DNA from: DASRFA01 sp035651755
GTDB taxonomy: Bacteria; Desulfobacterota; Binatia; UBA12015
Direction of reading: 5' to 3'
DNA length: 64,000 nucleotides
Assembly: GCA_035651755.1 (NCBI GenBank)
Contig: DASRFA010000007.1
Location: 179,377 to 243,376, forward strand
Positions within the stretch are counted from its first letter, which is position 1. Every line of letters begins with the position of its first letter. Made by a program: the position numbers and the translations under genes. The notes under the pieces were generated by a model. It ran no database searches. It was not told the origin of the DNA and saw only the letters and a list, made by a program, of their open reading frames with translations. Below, in pieces: positions 1-8,076 of the stretch.

Positions 1-671
1 GCGCTGCCGGCCGCCTCGGGATCTCGGAGGAGGCGCTCCGGCAGTCCGCGCGCGCGCGGACGCAGACCGCAGGCGCGCCGCGCCCCGCAGCCGGCGCGGC
101 TCTCGACGCCCGTCAGGCGGAGCCGGCGACGACCCCCTGGCGTGGCGGGGTGAGCCGTCGCTTCTCGGCCGAGGCGGAGCTCGTCGAGCTCCTTCTGTGC
201 GACCCGACGACCGCCGAGCGCGCGCGGCGCGAGGGGGCCGTCGCCGAGATCGGCGATCCGGACCTCCGGCGCCTCGCGGAGCGCGTCCTCGCGCGCCGCG
301 CGGAGGCGGACCTCTTCGACGCGAGCGAGCTCCTCGGCGAGCTCCCGCGCGCGATGGCGGAGCGCGTCGTGCGGCGTCTCTCCGCCGGGTCCTCGAGCGA
401 CGAGACGCGCCGCGCGGGCGAGGAGTGGTTCGCACGGCGCGCCGAGCGCCGCGCCCGAGCGGAGCGCATGGCGGTCGTGGCGCGACTCCGGAAGGCGGAG
501 GCGTCGGGAGATCGAGAAGGGGCCGCGCGCGCGCTCGCGGAGATCGGCGCGGGCCGCCGGCCGGAAGCGGCGGAACAGAGGCGAGCTGCCGGGCACGAGG
601 AGGACGCGCCCGGCGGGGCCGTCGAGACGCCGCCCTCCGAGCGACCGGCGACACCGCCGCCCGAACGCTGA
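1..671 (+). CDS. dnaG: DNA primase, C-terminal part (5' end outside window)
   Basis: The reading frame is open from the window edge to a TGA at 669-671, so this is the 3' part of a longer gene. The first residues (GRLGISEEALRQ) resemble the end of the catalytic half of DnaG-type primases. About 200 alpha-helical, Arg/Ala/Glu-rich residues follow (from ELVELLLCDPTTAE), which fits the helicase-interacting C-terminal domain. The tail is low-complexity and Pro/Glu-rich. DnaG makes RNA primers at the replication fork and binds DnaB through this domain. The usual partner rpoD does not follow; a tRNA does, 71 bases downstream. C-terminal primase domains are poorly conserved, so the call rests on overall pattern. 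Confidence 0.7.
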   Translation, partial: AAGRLGISEEALRQSARARTQTAGAPRPAAGAALDARQAEPATTPWRGGVSRRFSAEAELVELLLCDPTTAERARREGAVAEIGDPDLRRLAERVLARRAEADLFDASELLGELPRAMAERVVRRLSAGSSSDETRRAGEEWFARRAERRARAERMAVVARLRKAEASGDREGAARALAEIGAGRRPEAAEQRRAAGHEEDAPGGAVETPPSERPATPPPER

Positions 672-742
672 GCACGAGGACCGGGGCGGGCTGCATTTGC
701 GGCGCGCTTCGAAATCGGCGAGCGTGGGCGACCGGGGGATGC

Positions 743-816
743 GGGCCCGTAGCTCAGTTGGTCAGAGCGGCCGGCTCATAACCGGTTGGTCCCAGGTTCG
801 AGGCCTGGCGGGCCCA
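743..816 (+). tRNA. tRNA-Met (anticodon CAT)
   Basis: A complete cloverleaf can be folded. The acceptor stem pairs 743-749 with 809-815, with discriminator A816. The D arm contains AGCTCAGTTGGTCAGAGC. The anticodon stem pairs 770-774 with 782-786, with one G-T pair, around a seven-base loop carrying CAT at 777-779. The T loop is GTTCGAG. The CCA end is not encoded. A 7-bp acceptor stem starting with a G-C pair fits elongator Met rather than initiator; a tRNA-Ile2 with a modified C34 also reads CAT and cannot be excluded by eye. Its 3' half is the integration site of the island downstream. Confidence 0.93.
775..816 (+). repeat. attL-like direct repeat (3' half of tRNA-Met)
   Basis: These 42 bases, from the anticodon loop to the discriminator base, recur without a mismatch at 6390-6431. 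Tyrosine recombinases of integrative elements commonly use a tRNA 3' half as attB. Integration leaves the tRNA whole at one end and a 3' fragment at the other, which is the arrangement seen here. Confidence 0.9.
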
Positions 817-917
817 CTGGAAAATCAAGGGGTTAGCGGAGCGGTAGGAGCGCGGGGAGGGGCCCTCGTGAACGTTCCGCGAATGTTTTTCGGGCGTCAA
901 GTATGGGTCCATGGGGT

Positions 918-1260
918 TCAGAGGGAGGACGCTCTGGCGTCCCGCCGGTTCTCGGCGAGGTAGGCTTCGAGGGGGTCGATCGCCTCAACCTGAAAGAGCG
1001 CGCTCGTCTGTCCGTAGGGCGACGAAAGGATGACGAGCTCGCCGCCGGTCGTCGCGGTGCACGGTCGGAGCGCCCGCAACATCTCGACGTCGGTTGGCCT
1101 GCCATCCGTGCTCACGAAGAACGCAAGCTCACCCACGACTGCGACCTTGACGGCGCGGAGGAAGACCGTCCACGACCTCCACGTCGAGAGATCGCGGAAA
1201 GCGGGTAGCCCGCCGAACAGCGCGGGTCGGCGAGGGCGTCGAGGATGGAGAACGTGCGGA
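918..1260 (-). pseudogene. phage terminase large subunit remnant, copy A (internal deletion and frameshift)
   Basis: Read on the minus strand, the start gives RTFSILDALADP. After a one-base shift near 1229 it continues LFGGLPAFRDLSTWRSWTVF, which matches the N-terminus of phage/GTA-type large terminase subunits. Within about 15 codons the frame then runs directly into STDGRPTDVEMLRALRP and TTGGELVILSSPYGQTSALF, a segment that in intact terminases lies a few hundred residues later, after the Walker motifs. The ATPase core is therefore deleted. The reading frame stops at 918 after a short tail. The N-terminal part resembles the second copy at 3620-3880. This is a dead packaging motor gene. Confidence 0.7.
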
Positions 1261-1284
1261 CGGAGCGGCGGGCTGCGGCGTGGC

Positions 1285-1553
1285 TCACGTCACGTCGTAG
1301 CCGGCCGCGGTCCAGTCGAGGTTGCCGAGATCCTCCCGACGTCGGCCCGCTGCTGGTACGCGTACGCCCGCAGTCGGACAGGCCGCCCGTCCCTCGCGAC
1401 GCAGTCGATCGACGCCGCGAATTCAAGGCGGGTATCGCCATCGGTCTGCACGCGGTCGGTGGGTTCGAACGCGGCAGCTTCGACCGCCTCCACCGCCTCG
1501 CGGCCGACGATGTCGATCGCCGCCTCGCGCGTGAGGGGTCCCTTCGTGCTCAT
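1285..1553 (-). pseudogene. small conserved phage-associated protein, frameshifted
   Basis: The frame starts MSTKGPLTREAAIDIVGREA and continues for about 80 residues. A one-base shift near 1328 separates it from its natural end, DLGNLDWTAAGYDVT, and a stop at 1285-1287. The pattern (LTREQAI.IVG.EAV..VEAANCEPT, ending in an aromatic-rich DWT...Y.V) is one I recall from small uncharacterised proteins in prophage-like regions, but I cannot name a family. It lies immediately upstream of the terminase remnant in transcription order. No function is assigned. Confidence 0.5.
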
Positions 1554-1683
1554 GGTCCGTCCTCCCGCTCCGCTCGCTCCTCGCCGCCAGCGCTGGCCTC
1601 GGTGGCCGTCGCGGGCACGCTCTCGGCCTGGCCATCCGCGCCGGCAGCGGCGGGAGTCTCCTCGCCCGGCGTGTTGGCCCCTT

Positions 1684-1978
1684 CTACTTCGTCGCGAGGT
1701 AGCTCGTGACGTCGGGTGCCTCGCGTACACGGCGCCGCAGCCCGAGGTCCGTGAGCAGCCCGCGGAGCGTGGACACCAGCGCGTTCCTATCGCGGACGGC
1801 CGGCAGCACGGCTCGCGTGCGCTTGTTGATGAGCGTCGGCTGCGAGAGGAGCCAGGCGTCGACGCTGTCGAGGATGCGCTTCGTCGTCACCGCCTCCTCG
1901 ACGAGGGGCCAGTTCCTGCGTCGTCACGGCGTCGTGGCCGCCCACGTCCGCGATCAGGTCGACCCGCCAGCCGGCCAA
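1684..1978 (-). pseudogene. phage-associated hypothetical protein, copy A (frameshifted)
   Basis: The N-terminal piece (GWRVDLIADVGG) is in one frame. After a shift near 1917 the rest (RILDSVDAWLLSQPTLINKR ... VREAPDVTSYLATK) is in another. The second copy at 3877-4281 has the same landmarks: RADLITDLGG, LMLDSVDAYLL, an RDRNALV/RERAALA segment and a (V/T)..YLA(T/E)K end. Two copies with the same layout upstream of terminase remnants show that this was a real gene in the donor phage. The function is unknown; the position before a terminase gene would suit a small packaging or DNA-binding protein, which is inference. Confidence 0.6.
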
Positions 1979-2257
1979 TGCCTTCGCGACCGTGGTGCGC
2001 TGGTCGGGCGCTCGCTTATCAGGGTGGATGCCCGCTTCAGGGCTCTCGCGCCGGGGTCTGCCGTGCGGAAAGCGTTTCCTCGTGACATCCGCCCGGCTTC
2101 AACGCGCTCGCCTCGCCTTCGGCCCGCGTTGGGACGTCATCGCGAAGAGCCTTGCGGCGCAAAGGGTTTGGCCCGCTACCCGGACGCGCAATCCGATGCG
2201 TTTTCGATCGAAAGGAACTGACCGGAAAGGCCGCTACGGGCGCGTTCGTTCAGGATT
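1979..2257. other. no recognisable gene
   Basis: This stretch lies between the first phage module and the broken protease gene. I see no conserved coding segment, RNA or repeat in it. Base composition drops towards its right end, matching the low-GC neighbour. Confidence 0.5.
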
Positions 2258-3438
2258 TCATTGGCAAATGTTCTTGAGATTAGGATTCGGTCCGCCGCCC
2301 CATGCGGTTCCGTATGGATTGCATCCACTCCCTGGGGAATCTAGTCGTGCCGGTTCGATGGTTGTGTACCGCACCGGGTAGCCACTTCCGTTCGGATCGA
2401 GAATATCCAGTGCGTAGCAGGCGCTCGGGATCGCTACGACCTTGAAGCAATTGTACGATCCTCCGCATGCGTCCCAAAGGCCGCCGGCATAGTAGAAGGA
2501 ACAACTGCCAACACAGCAGAACCCCCCGACAAGCAACTTCCGTCACCTAGACATACCCCGGAAATGCCTGGTGTACCGGACCAGCATATAGAGCCCGGTG
2601 CTTTACCGGCACAAGGGCTCTGCTCGCATATGTTGCTCTTCTGGTTGCAGGTCTGGCCGCTGGGGCATCCCTTGATGAACCGTAGCTGCGGCGGATCGTC
2701 CGACCGCACATCCAGAGCCTCGCACGGTGCGAGTGGTCGGCAGGTACCGGAGTTGCCGACCGCGTTATCTATGCAAGCGAGTTCGCAGCCCTGTCCCGTC
2801 GGACATTGCGTCGCCCCTTTAACGACCTCGCCCTGGTCGTAGATGATCCGACCGCAGAGGCCCTTCGTCCGCCGGTATGTGTTCTCTGCCTTTACCGCCT
2901 TCGACTCGGTAACGTTGGCGAAGAACGGACCGTCTGGCTTGCTCAGGTCCTTGACTCCCTTGCCGATGTCGAACGCGTGCGACAGCTCGTGACACAGGTT
3001 CGGGATGTCGGAGAGAATGACTCCGATCCGGCACAATTTGATGTCGCCGTCGCACGAAAAGGTGATCTTGGAATCCGTCCCCGTGCATCCCTCAGCGCAT
3101 CGCGCGGGCGGCTGCGATCTCTGGCAAGGAAGACAGCGCTTTGCCCTTCTTTAGTTACCGTCGGTATTCGGATCGGGCACCGTGCCCTTGTCCGCAGCCG
3201 CGCCCTTTGCAAGCGTCACCACGTGCCTCGATCGGCGAAGGTGCCGGTAGATCGCCGCACACTTCGACCCCGATCCGGCGAGTTCGGAAAGTGCGGAATC
3301 GACCTGCGCAGCGAATACGGGATCGTCCGGCGCATCGATGACGACGAGGGCCTCCGCGGATTTGGGTCCCAGCAGCAGCACAACCGCAACCGCGACTAGA
3401 CCACAGCTGAGGAGCCGCGTTTTTCTAGCTGGAAGCAT
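2258..3438 (-). pseudogene. secreted M91-like zinc metallopeptidase with Cys-rich tail, broken
   Basis: The start at 3438 opens with a signal peptide (LLSCGLVAVAVVLLLG, likely cleavage after SAEA). About 60 residues then precede a TAA at 3151-3153. The same frame continues beyond the stop into GTDSKITFSCDGD, then the zinc-binding HELSH motif (in NLCHELSHAFDIGKG) and a downstream KAENTYRR glutamate, the arrangement of M91 (NleD-type) peptidases. A cysteine-rich region follows (CPTGQGC, CPSGQTC, CAGKAPGSIC). A second break, a frameshift near 2525-2536, separates the last ~90 residues, which are also Cys/Gly-rich. Repairing one stop and one shift gives about 390 residues. Base composition is lower in GC than the host genes, which suggests transfer. 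Confidence 0.65.
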
Positions 3439-3619
3439 GAATCGACTAAACCTAGCGCGAGACGATGGTCCACGGGCGGCTTTACCTCAAAACTGGACAA
3501 GGGTTGCCGATGCGCGCCACAGCAGACCCTGGCTGGTATGGCCCCGCGTCCCGTTGGTCAAGGTAAAACGGTTCCCTGCCCAGCCTCCGCCTCGTGCCTT
3601 CCCGTCGCTCTTCCTCACT

Positions 3620-3880
3620 CTATCGAGGCATCGTCGCGACGCCGGCCGGGTCGCTGCAGTTGCGCTGATATCGTGACCGAAAATGACTCAACGCAGTCGC
3701 GAATAGCAGGCAGCCGAAACGTGGCGAGGTCGTCGCTCGCGGCAGGCCGCACGTGGCGCGGAGGAAAGTGAGCCACGTGCGCCAGCTCGAGAGGTCGCGG
3801 AACGCCGGCAGCGCGCCGAAGAGAGCCCCGTCCTCGAGCGCGTCGAGGATCGTGAACGTGGGGACAGAACGGCGGCTCAC
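3620..3880 (-). pseudogene. phage terminase large subunit N-terminal fragment, copy B
   Basis: A GTG at 3880 overlaps the stop of the upstream hypothetical gene (GTGA). The product begins SRRSVPTFTILDALEDGALF and GALPAFRDLSSWRTWLTFLR, the typical start of phage large terminases. It loses similarity after about 50 residues (ATCGLP...) and ends at 3620. Nothing of the ATPase or nuclease domains follows. It is closely similar to the start of copy A, so the island holds two relics of related elements or an internal duplication. Confidence 0.65.
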
Positions 3881-4281
3881 TGCTCCTCGCCCTCGGCGGC
3901 CTCGCCCGCGGGCCTCTCGTCGCCCTCGACGGCGGGGCTTCCTCGCTTCTCTCGCTTTCCTGCGCAGGCTGGCCGGTCCCGGTGTACTTCTCGGCGAGGT
4001 AGCTGCCGAACGTCGGCACCTCCCTGGCGCGGCGGTCCAGGCCGAGAGGCTTGCAGGCGGCGGGTCATGGCGTCGGCGAGCGCCGCCCGCTCGCGCACGA
4101 CGGACGCGAGAGCGCGCTTCTTCCGATTGCTGATCCCGCTGCCGAGTTCGAGCAGGTAGGCGTCGACCGAATCGAGCATCAGCTTCTCGCGGACGACGAG
4201 GTCGACGATGGCCGCGCGCTGGGTCGAGAGGTCGGCGGCGCCGCCCAGGTCGGTGATCAAATCCGCGCGCCGCCGCGCCAA
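3877..4281 (-). pseudogene. phage-associated hypothetical protein, copy B
   Basis: The frame begins ARRRADLITDLGGAADLSTQ, passes DSVDAYLLELGSGISNRKK and would end in an acidic tail (EGDERPAGEAAEGEEQ) whose stop overlaps the terminase GTG. In the middle, about 4060 to 3955, the conserved sequence (LGLDRRAREVPTFGSYLAEK) lies in another frame, so two compensating shifts appear to have occurred. It is the counterpart of copy A at 1684-1978. The overlapping stop/start with the terminase fragment shows they were one transcription unit. Function unknown. Confidence 0.55.
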
Positions 4282-4516
4282 TTCGCGGTTTCCGGCTCGG
4301 TCCGACGCGAGGCCGTCCGCGTGGTCCGATCGGAGGACGTCTCACTCTCCGCTTCGGCTTCCGGATGACCTCCGCCTTCGCCTCCGCCACGACCACCCCC
4401 GCGATCTCTCGCCGCGGCGCTCCGCGCCAGATCTTACGCCGCTCGCATCGGCACTGCCGGTCGTGCTCACGCTGCACCGCCCCTGGCGCGACGGCACGCG
4501 CGCGCGCCTACATCGA

Positions 4517-5518
4517 TCACGGCTTGATCGGCGCGCGAACGTGGAACGGCGCGGCCGCGAAGGGGCTTGTCACCGTCGCGCCGTTCACGACGCAGGACTG
4601 GTCGGCTTGGTCGGCGGGATCGGGTCCAGGTCCCGTCGAGGCACCCCAGTAGTTGTTGGCCGCATTCAGCCCGGGGCTGCCGTTGTTTCCGATGCCGCAG
4701 TTCCCGTTCCCGCCTTCGTTCCCGAAGACGTTGTTCCCCGCGATCCCGCCCGACGAGCCAATGGCGAACAATCCGAACGAGGAGTTGCCGTAGATGCCGT
4801 TGCCGATCGCGCTGGCGGATTCCGAAAGATTGAAGCCTTGCCCGTCGTCGGATGTGACGTTGCCGCTGGCGACGCTCGTCCCCCCGACGTCGATCCCGGT
4901 GCGGTTCAGCGAGACCTGGTTCCTGCGCACCATGTCGCCCGGGCCATGCGCGAGAATCCCGACGGTCCACAGCAGGACCTGGTTCCCTTCGATCAGCGCG
5001 GAGTTGGGGACACTCGCCAGAATCCCCACTCCGGGCCCGGCCACCGAGCTGTCCGCGATGACCTGATCGCCCTTGATCGTGACGTCGTCCGCATCGATCT
5101 CGATGCCGCTGCCACCCGCGGCGTCGGGATTCGTCACCGTGAAGCCCTTCCCGGGGCTGCCCAGCTCGACGCGGCCGGCCGTGATGAGCACGTTCGTGCG
5201 GACCAGGAAGCCTCTCGCGTCGATCACCGTCGAGGCGGCGCCGTCGCTCGAGGTCAGGGCGAGCGGCTTGCCGACGGCGACGAAGCAGTCGCAGCCGGGA
5301 GCGCCGCTCTCCCCGCGGTACGAGCCCGGCCCGACGACGACGTGGTCGCCGGCCGATGCGACATGGATGCCCCGCGTGATGGATCTGCACGGGGAAGCCT
5401 TGGAACCACAGCTCGCATCATCGGTGCCGTTGTTCGCGACGTACACCGTGCTCGCGTGAGCGGCGGATGCGAGAACGAAGGAGAGTGCGACCACGCACTG
5501 TCGGATCCTACGAGCCAT
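4517..5518 (-). CDS. secreted right-handed beta-helix repeat protein
   Basis: The ATG at 5518 is chosen because an AGGAGGG box stands 8 bases upstream and the next residues form a clean signal peptide (VVALSFVLASAAHA). The mature protein starts with STVYVANNGTDDASCG and SPCRSI, the DUF1565-like entry of pectate-lyase-fold proteins. About ten imperfect rungs rich in Gly, Asn, Val and Ile follow (IEGNQV, VRRNQV, GNGIYG, IAGNNV). The C-terminal NAANNYWGASTGPGPDP motif is typical of the last rungs. There are 333 codons. Such proteins are secreted and may bind or modify polysaccharide; no catalytic residue can be assigned. It is the only clearly intact gene in the island. Confidence 0.8.
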   Translation of the reverse strand: MARRIRQCVVALSFVLASAAHASTVYVANNGTDDASCGSKASPCRSITRGIHVASAGDHVVVGPGSYRGESGAPGCDCFVAVGKPLALTSSDGAASTVIDARGFLVRTNVLITAGRVELGSPGKGFTVTNPDAAGGSGIEIDADDVTIKGDQVIADSSVAGPGVGILASVPNSALIEGNQVLLWTVGILAHGPGDMVRRNQVSLNRTGIDVGGTSVASGNVTSDDGQGFNLSESASAIGNGIYGNSSFGLFAIGSSGGIAGNNVFGNEGGNGNCGIGNNGSPGLNAANNYWGASTGPGPDPADQADQSCVVNGATVTSPFAAAPFHVRAPIKP

Positions 5519-5731
5519 CGCGTATCCCTCCTGTCCGGATCGCGGCGGGCCGCGCGCCACCGATCCTCTTAGGATGATGCGCCGACTCGCGTCGCACGTA
5601 AATCGCGCATGGATTCGAGCGCCCGGTCGGCGCCGATGCCGAGCAGCAGGCCGATACCTTCCGCCGTGGCGGCAAGATGCATGCGGAGCGCGCCGAGCGC
5701 GACGTAGTGAGGGTCGCTGAGACCCCGCGAC

Positions 5732-6166
5732 TCACTGCGCGCCCGATCGGGTCCCCCTCGCGAAACTGAAACGGAGCGCGGAGGGGCCCCCGACCGTCGT
5801 GACGAGGACCATGACGACCAAGGCACCGTAGAGCGAATCGTCGACGATCCGCTTGCCATGGAGCGTGAGGTTGAGACCGACGCCCGCGAAAATGAGCGCC
5901 ACCTTGCGCCGCGGCACCATTCCGATCGCGATTGACAAGCGATCGAGGCCGCGATCCACGACGGCGAGCGCGCAAGCCTGCTTGCCGATGATCGCGACGA
6001 GAGTGAGCCTCTGCTCCCAGCGCGAGGGTCGTCGGGTCGCCGACGCCGCTCCCGACGCTTCCGCCGACGCCGACCCGCACGCCGGCGGTAACGCCACGCT
6101 GCAGGCGATCGGAGCCAACCGGTTCGTCCTTTTTCGGGAGCGGACCAGCGACGTCGAGAGCACCAT
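5732..6166 (-). pseudogene. cation:proton antiporter (CPA2-like) C-terminal fragment
   Basis: About 85 residues encoded between 6007 and 5735 (VAIIGKQACALAVVDRGLDR, GMVPRRKVALIFAGVGLNLT, LYGALVVMVLVTTVGGPSAL) match the last transmembrane segments of Kef/NapA-type Na+/H+ or K+/H+ antiporters, including a GMVPR-E/K-V..IFA-like motif. The preceding residues are not antiporter-like and no N-terminal transmembrane region can be found in any frame up to the island end. The gene is therefore a truncated relic. Position next to the right att repeat suggests it lost its 5' part during integration or deletion. Confidence 0.6.
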
Positions 6167-6389
6167 CAGCCGAATGCTGCGCGGCCCCCAGCCGGCCCGC
6201 GATCAGGGGGAGATCGACGAGTTCGCTCGACGCCACGCTCGGAAGGCTGGGCCGTGAATGTCTCGTGAATGAACTGCCGCCGAGGCGGGTTCGGCGGCGT
6301 TTGCGTGGGGCTCCTCCCCGAGGGGGAAAACCCAGGCAATCGCAGAGGTCGCCGAACGGCGTTTGGCGGCGTTCGGCGCCTCTCCTCCA

Positions 6390-6431
6390 CTCATAACCGG
6401 TTGGTCCCAGGTTCGAGGCCTGGCGGGCCCA
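6390..6431 (+). repeat. attR-like direct repeat (displaced tRNA-Met 3' half)
   Basis: The 42 bases are identical to 775-816 but lack the 5' half of a tRNA: upstream sequence cannot form the acceptor or D stems. It is the displaced original 3' end of the tRNA gene and marks the right border of the island. From 6432 to 6572 there is only the leader of the next gene. Confidence 0.9.
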
Positions 6432-6572
6432 TTCGCAGCGCGCGCCGCACCGCGCCGGCAGCCGCGGAACGCATTTCCTTCGCCGCGAAGGTTGCACGTT
6501 CGCCGGCGCGTGGTATTACTCTCGATTTGCCTGCCACGGTGATGGATCGATGAGTTTCCCTGGAGTCGATGC

Positions 6573-7313
6573 TTGAGCGCCAGCGTGATTGAGGACCTGG
6601 CGGCGCTTCAGGCGATCGACCGGCGCAATCGCGAACGCGAGCTGGAGCTCGCGGACATCGAACGGGAAACGAAATCACAGCAGGCACTGCTTGACGAGAA
6701 GCGCCTCACGGTCGAGACGCTGCGCGCCGAGCTCGCCACCGTCGGCACCCGTCGGCGGGACCTCGAGTCCCAGCTCGCTCTCGAGGAGCAGCGCATGAAG
6801 GAGCGGCGGATGCGGCTCGGCCGCCTCCGCAACGATCGCGAGGTCGCCGCCCTGCAGCGCGAGATCGAGCTGGCGAAGGAGTCGAACGCGCGCCTCGAGG
6901 AGGAGGTCCTCACGCTGATCGAGCAGGTCGAGGCCCTCGAGGGAAGCCTGCGCGCTTCCGAGGAGGAGCTGAAGGCCGTGCAGGACAGCCTCGCGAAGCT
7001 CGGCGAGACGGGGGACGGCCGGAGCCGCCAGCTCCGCGCCGAGATCGCGGGCGACAGCTCCGAGCGGAACGCGCTCGCGGCGCGCCTCAGCGAAGGCATC
7101 CGCAAGAAGTACGAGCAGCTGTTCGCGCGCCGGAACGGCATCGCGGTCGTCGAGGTGCGCGCCGGCAACTGCCGCGGCTGCAACATGAGCCTGCCGCCGC
7201 AGCTCTACATCCGCATCCAGCGGCGCGTCGAGATCGAGTACTGCCCGAACTGCCAGCGCATCCTCTACTGGCGGCCGGATCCGGGCGACGGCGCCCGCGC
7301 CGACGAGGCCTGA
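6573..7313 (+). CDS. coiled-coil C4-type zinc-ribbon protein
   Basis: The 246-residue product is a long coiled coil (residues ~5-180, heptads rich in Glu, Leu and Arg) followed by a C4 zinc ribbon: CRGC at ~202-205 and CPNC near 227-230. This is the architecture of the DUF164/zf-RING_7 family, which may act as nucleic-acid or protein-binding adaptors. The TTG start is preceded by GGAG at 6562-6565; the nearby ATGs lead quickly to stops. It lies just outside the island and upstream of rnpB, an order seen in several proteobacterial relatives. The exact role is unknown. Confidence 0.85.
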   Translation: MSASVIEDLAALQAIDRRNRERELELADIERETKSQQALLDEKRLTVETLRAELATVGTRRRDLESQLALEEQRMKERRMRLGRLRNDREVAALQREIELAKESNARLEEEVLTLIEQVEALEGSLRASEEELKAVQDSLAKLGETGDGRSRQLRAEIAGDSSERNALAARLSEGIRKKYEQLFARRNGIAVVEVRAGNCRGCNMSLPPQLYIRIQRRVEIEYCPNCQRILYWRPDPGDGARADEA

Positions 7314-7401
7314 GGACCGCACACCGCGCGCCGCCGAGCGCACGTGCCGGTCGCGAGCCGTTCCGCGCGCGAGTTTTCGCTTGGCACTGCGAAGATCGCT
7401 C

Positions 7402-7430
7402 TCGCGTCGCGCGCGATCCGTCCTTAGAAT
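7402..7430 (+). promoter_or_regulatory. possible rnpB promoter
   Basis: A good -10 element TAGAAT is at 7425-7430, ending 11 bases before the first paired base of the RNase P RNA. The -35 region near 7402-7407 is poor, so only the -10 box is supported. Confidence 0.35.
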
Positions 7431-7441
7431 CGCTCCCGGCA

Positions 7442-7806
7442 AGGAGGGGGTCGGACGGTCGATCGGGCTTCGCCCGGTAGGAAAGTCCGGACTCCGCAGG
7501 GCAGGGCGGCCGCTAACGGCGGCCCCGAGCGATCGGGGGAAAGGCGCGACAGAAAACGAGACGGCCGTCGGGCTTCGGCTCGGCGGTCACGGTGAAAAGG
7601 CGAGGTAAGAGCTCACCGGCCGCGTGCGCGAGCCGCGGCGCTTCGTAAACCCCGCCCGGAGCAAGGCCAAGCTGGGGGATGGGCGGCCCGTCCGAGCCCC
7701 CGGGTACGGCCGCACCGAGCACGCGGGCAACCGCGTGCCCAGAGGAATGACCGTCGCCCGGCGACGTTATCGCCGGGGACAGAATCCGGCTTACAGACCC
7801 CCTCCT
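7442..7806 (+). ncRNA. rnpB: RNase P RNA (bacterial class A)
   Basis: This is the catalytic RNA of RNase P, which trims tRNA 5' leaders. The ends were set by helix P1, where AGGAGGGGGTC at 7442-7452 pairs exactly with 7796-7806. Conserved blocks are present in order: GGTAGGAAAGTCCGGACTCC near 7477, ACAGAAA near 7550, GGTGAAAAGGCG near 7592, the CCCAGAGGAATGACCG block near 7739 and ACAGAATCCGGCTTACAGAC near the 3' end. Length is about 365 nucleotides, normal for the A type. Nothing else is seen between its end and the mraZ promoter at 8043. Confidence 0.95.
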
Positions 7807-8042
7807 GCCATCCCGGCGGCGACCGGGAACCGTCCTCCCGCGACGGGGTTCGGCCCCGATAGGGATCGGCCCCCACCGGATCGAGAGCGCGACCGCCCCG
7901 AACCCGCGAGAGCCGAAGATTTCCGGGCTCGGCCGCGTGCAGGGCGGCGTGGAGCTTGGCCCTGACGAACGCGTTTCCGCGTTCCGCCGGAGCAGCTCCG
8001 CCCGCGCACGCACGAAAACGCGTGCGCTGGCGACGAAAACTA

Positions 8043-8072
8043 TTGACACGTTCGGCCGAAAGGCCGTATGAG
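8043..8072 (+). promoter_or_regulatory. sigma70-type promoter of the dcw cluster
   Basis: TTGACA at 8043-8048 and TATGAG at 8067-8072 are separated by 18 bases. It is the only near-consensus promoter in the 320-base gap between rnpB and mraZ; no gene was found at 7807-8042. The expected transcription start falls at about 8079, inside the MraZ boxes. Confidence 0.75.
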
Positions 8073-8076
8073 CCCC

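Larger units (their letters stand above)
775..6431. mobile_element. tRNA-Met-integrated genomic island / prophage remnant
   Basis: The segment is bounded by the 42-base repeats at 775-816 and 6390-6431. Inside, gene density and intactness collapse compared with the flanks. There are two decayed copies of a phage packaging region (918-1978 and 3620-4281), a broken M91-like secreted protease gene (2258-3438), one intact secreted beta-helix gene (4517-5518) and a truncated antiporter (5732-6166). Several genes are interrupted by single-base frameshifts or stops. Part of it (about 2200-3200) is visibly less GC-rich than the host. No integrase, excisionase or replication gene can be recognised, so the element is probably immobile. 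Upstream is dnaG-tRNA; downstream is the zinc-ribbon/rnpB/dcw region. Confidence 0.85.

Noticed and set aside
6238..6345. Sequence TGTCTCGTGAATGAAC resembling the core of the inverted-repeat arms at 35374 and 35819
   Set aside because: Similarity ends after about 16 bases and does not extend into the other arm blocks.
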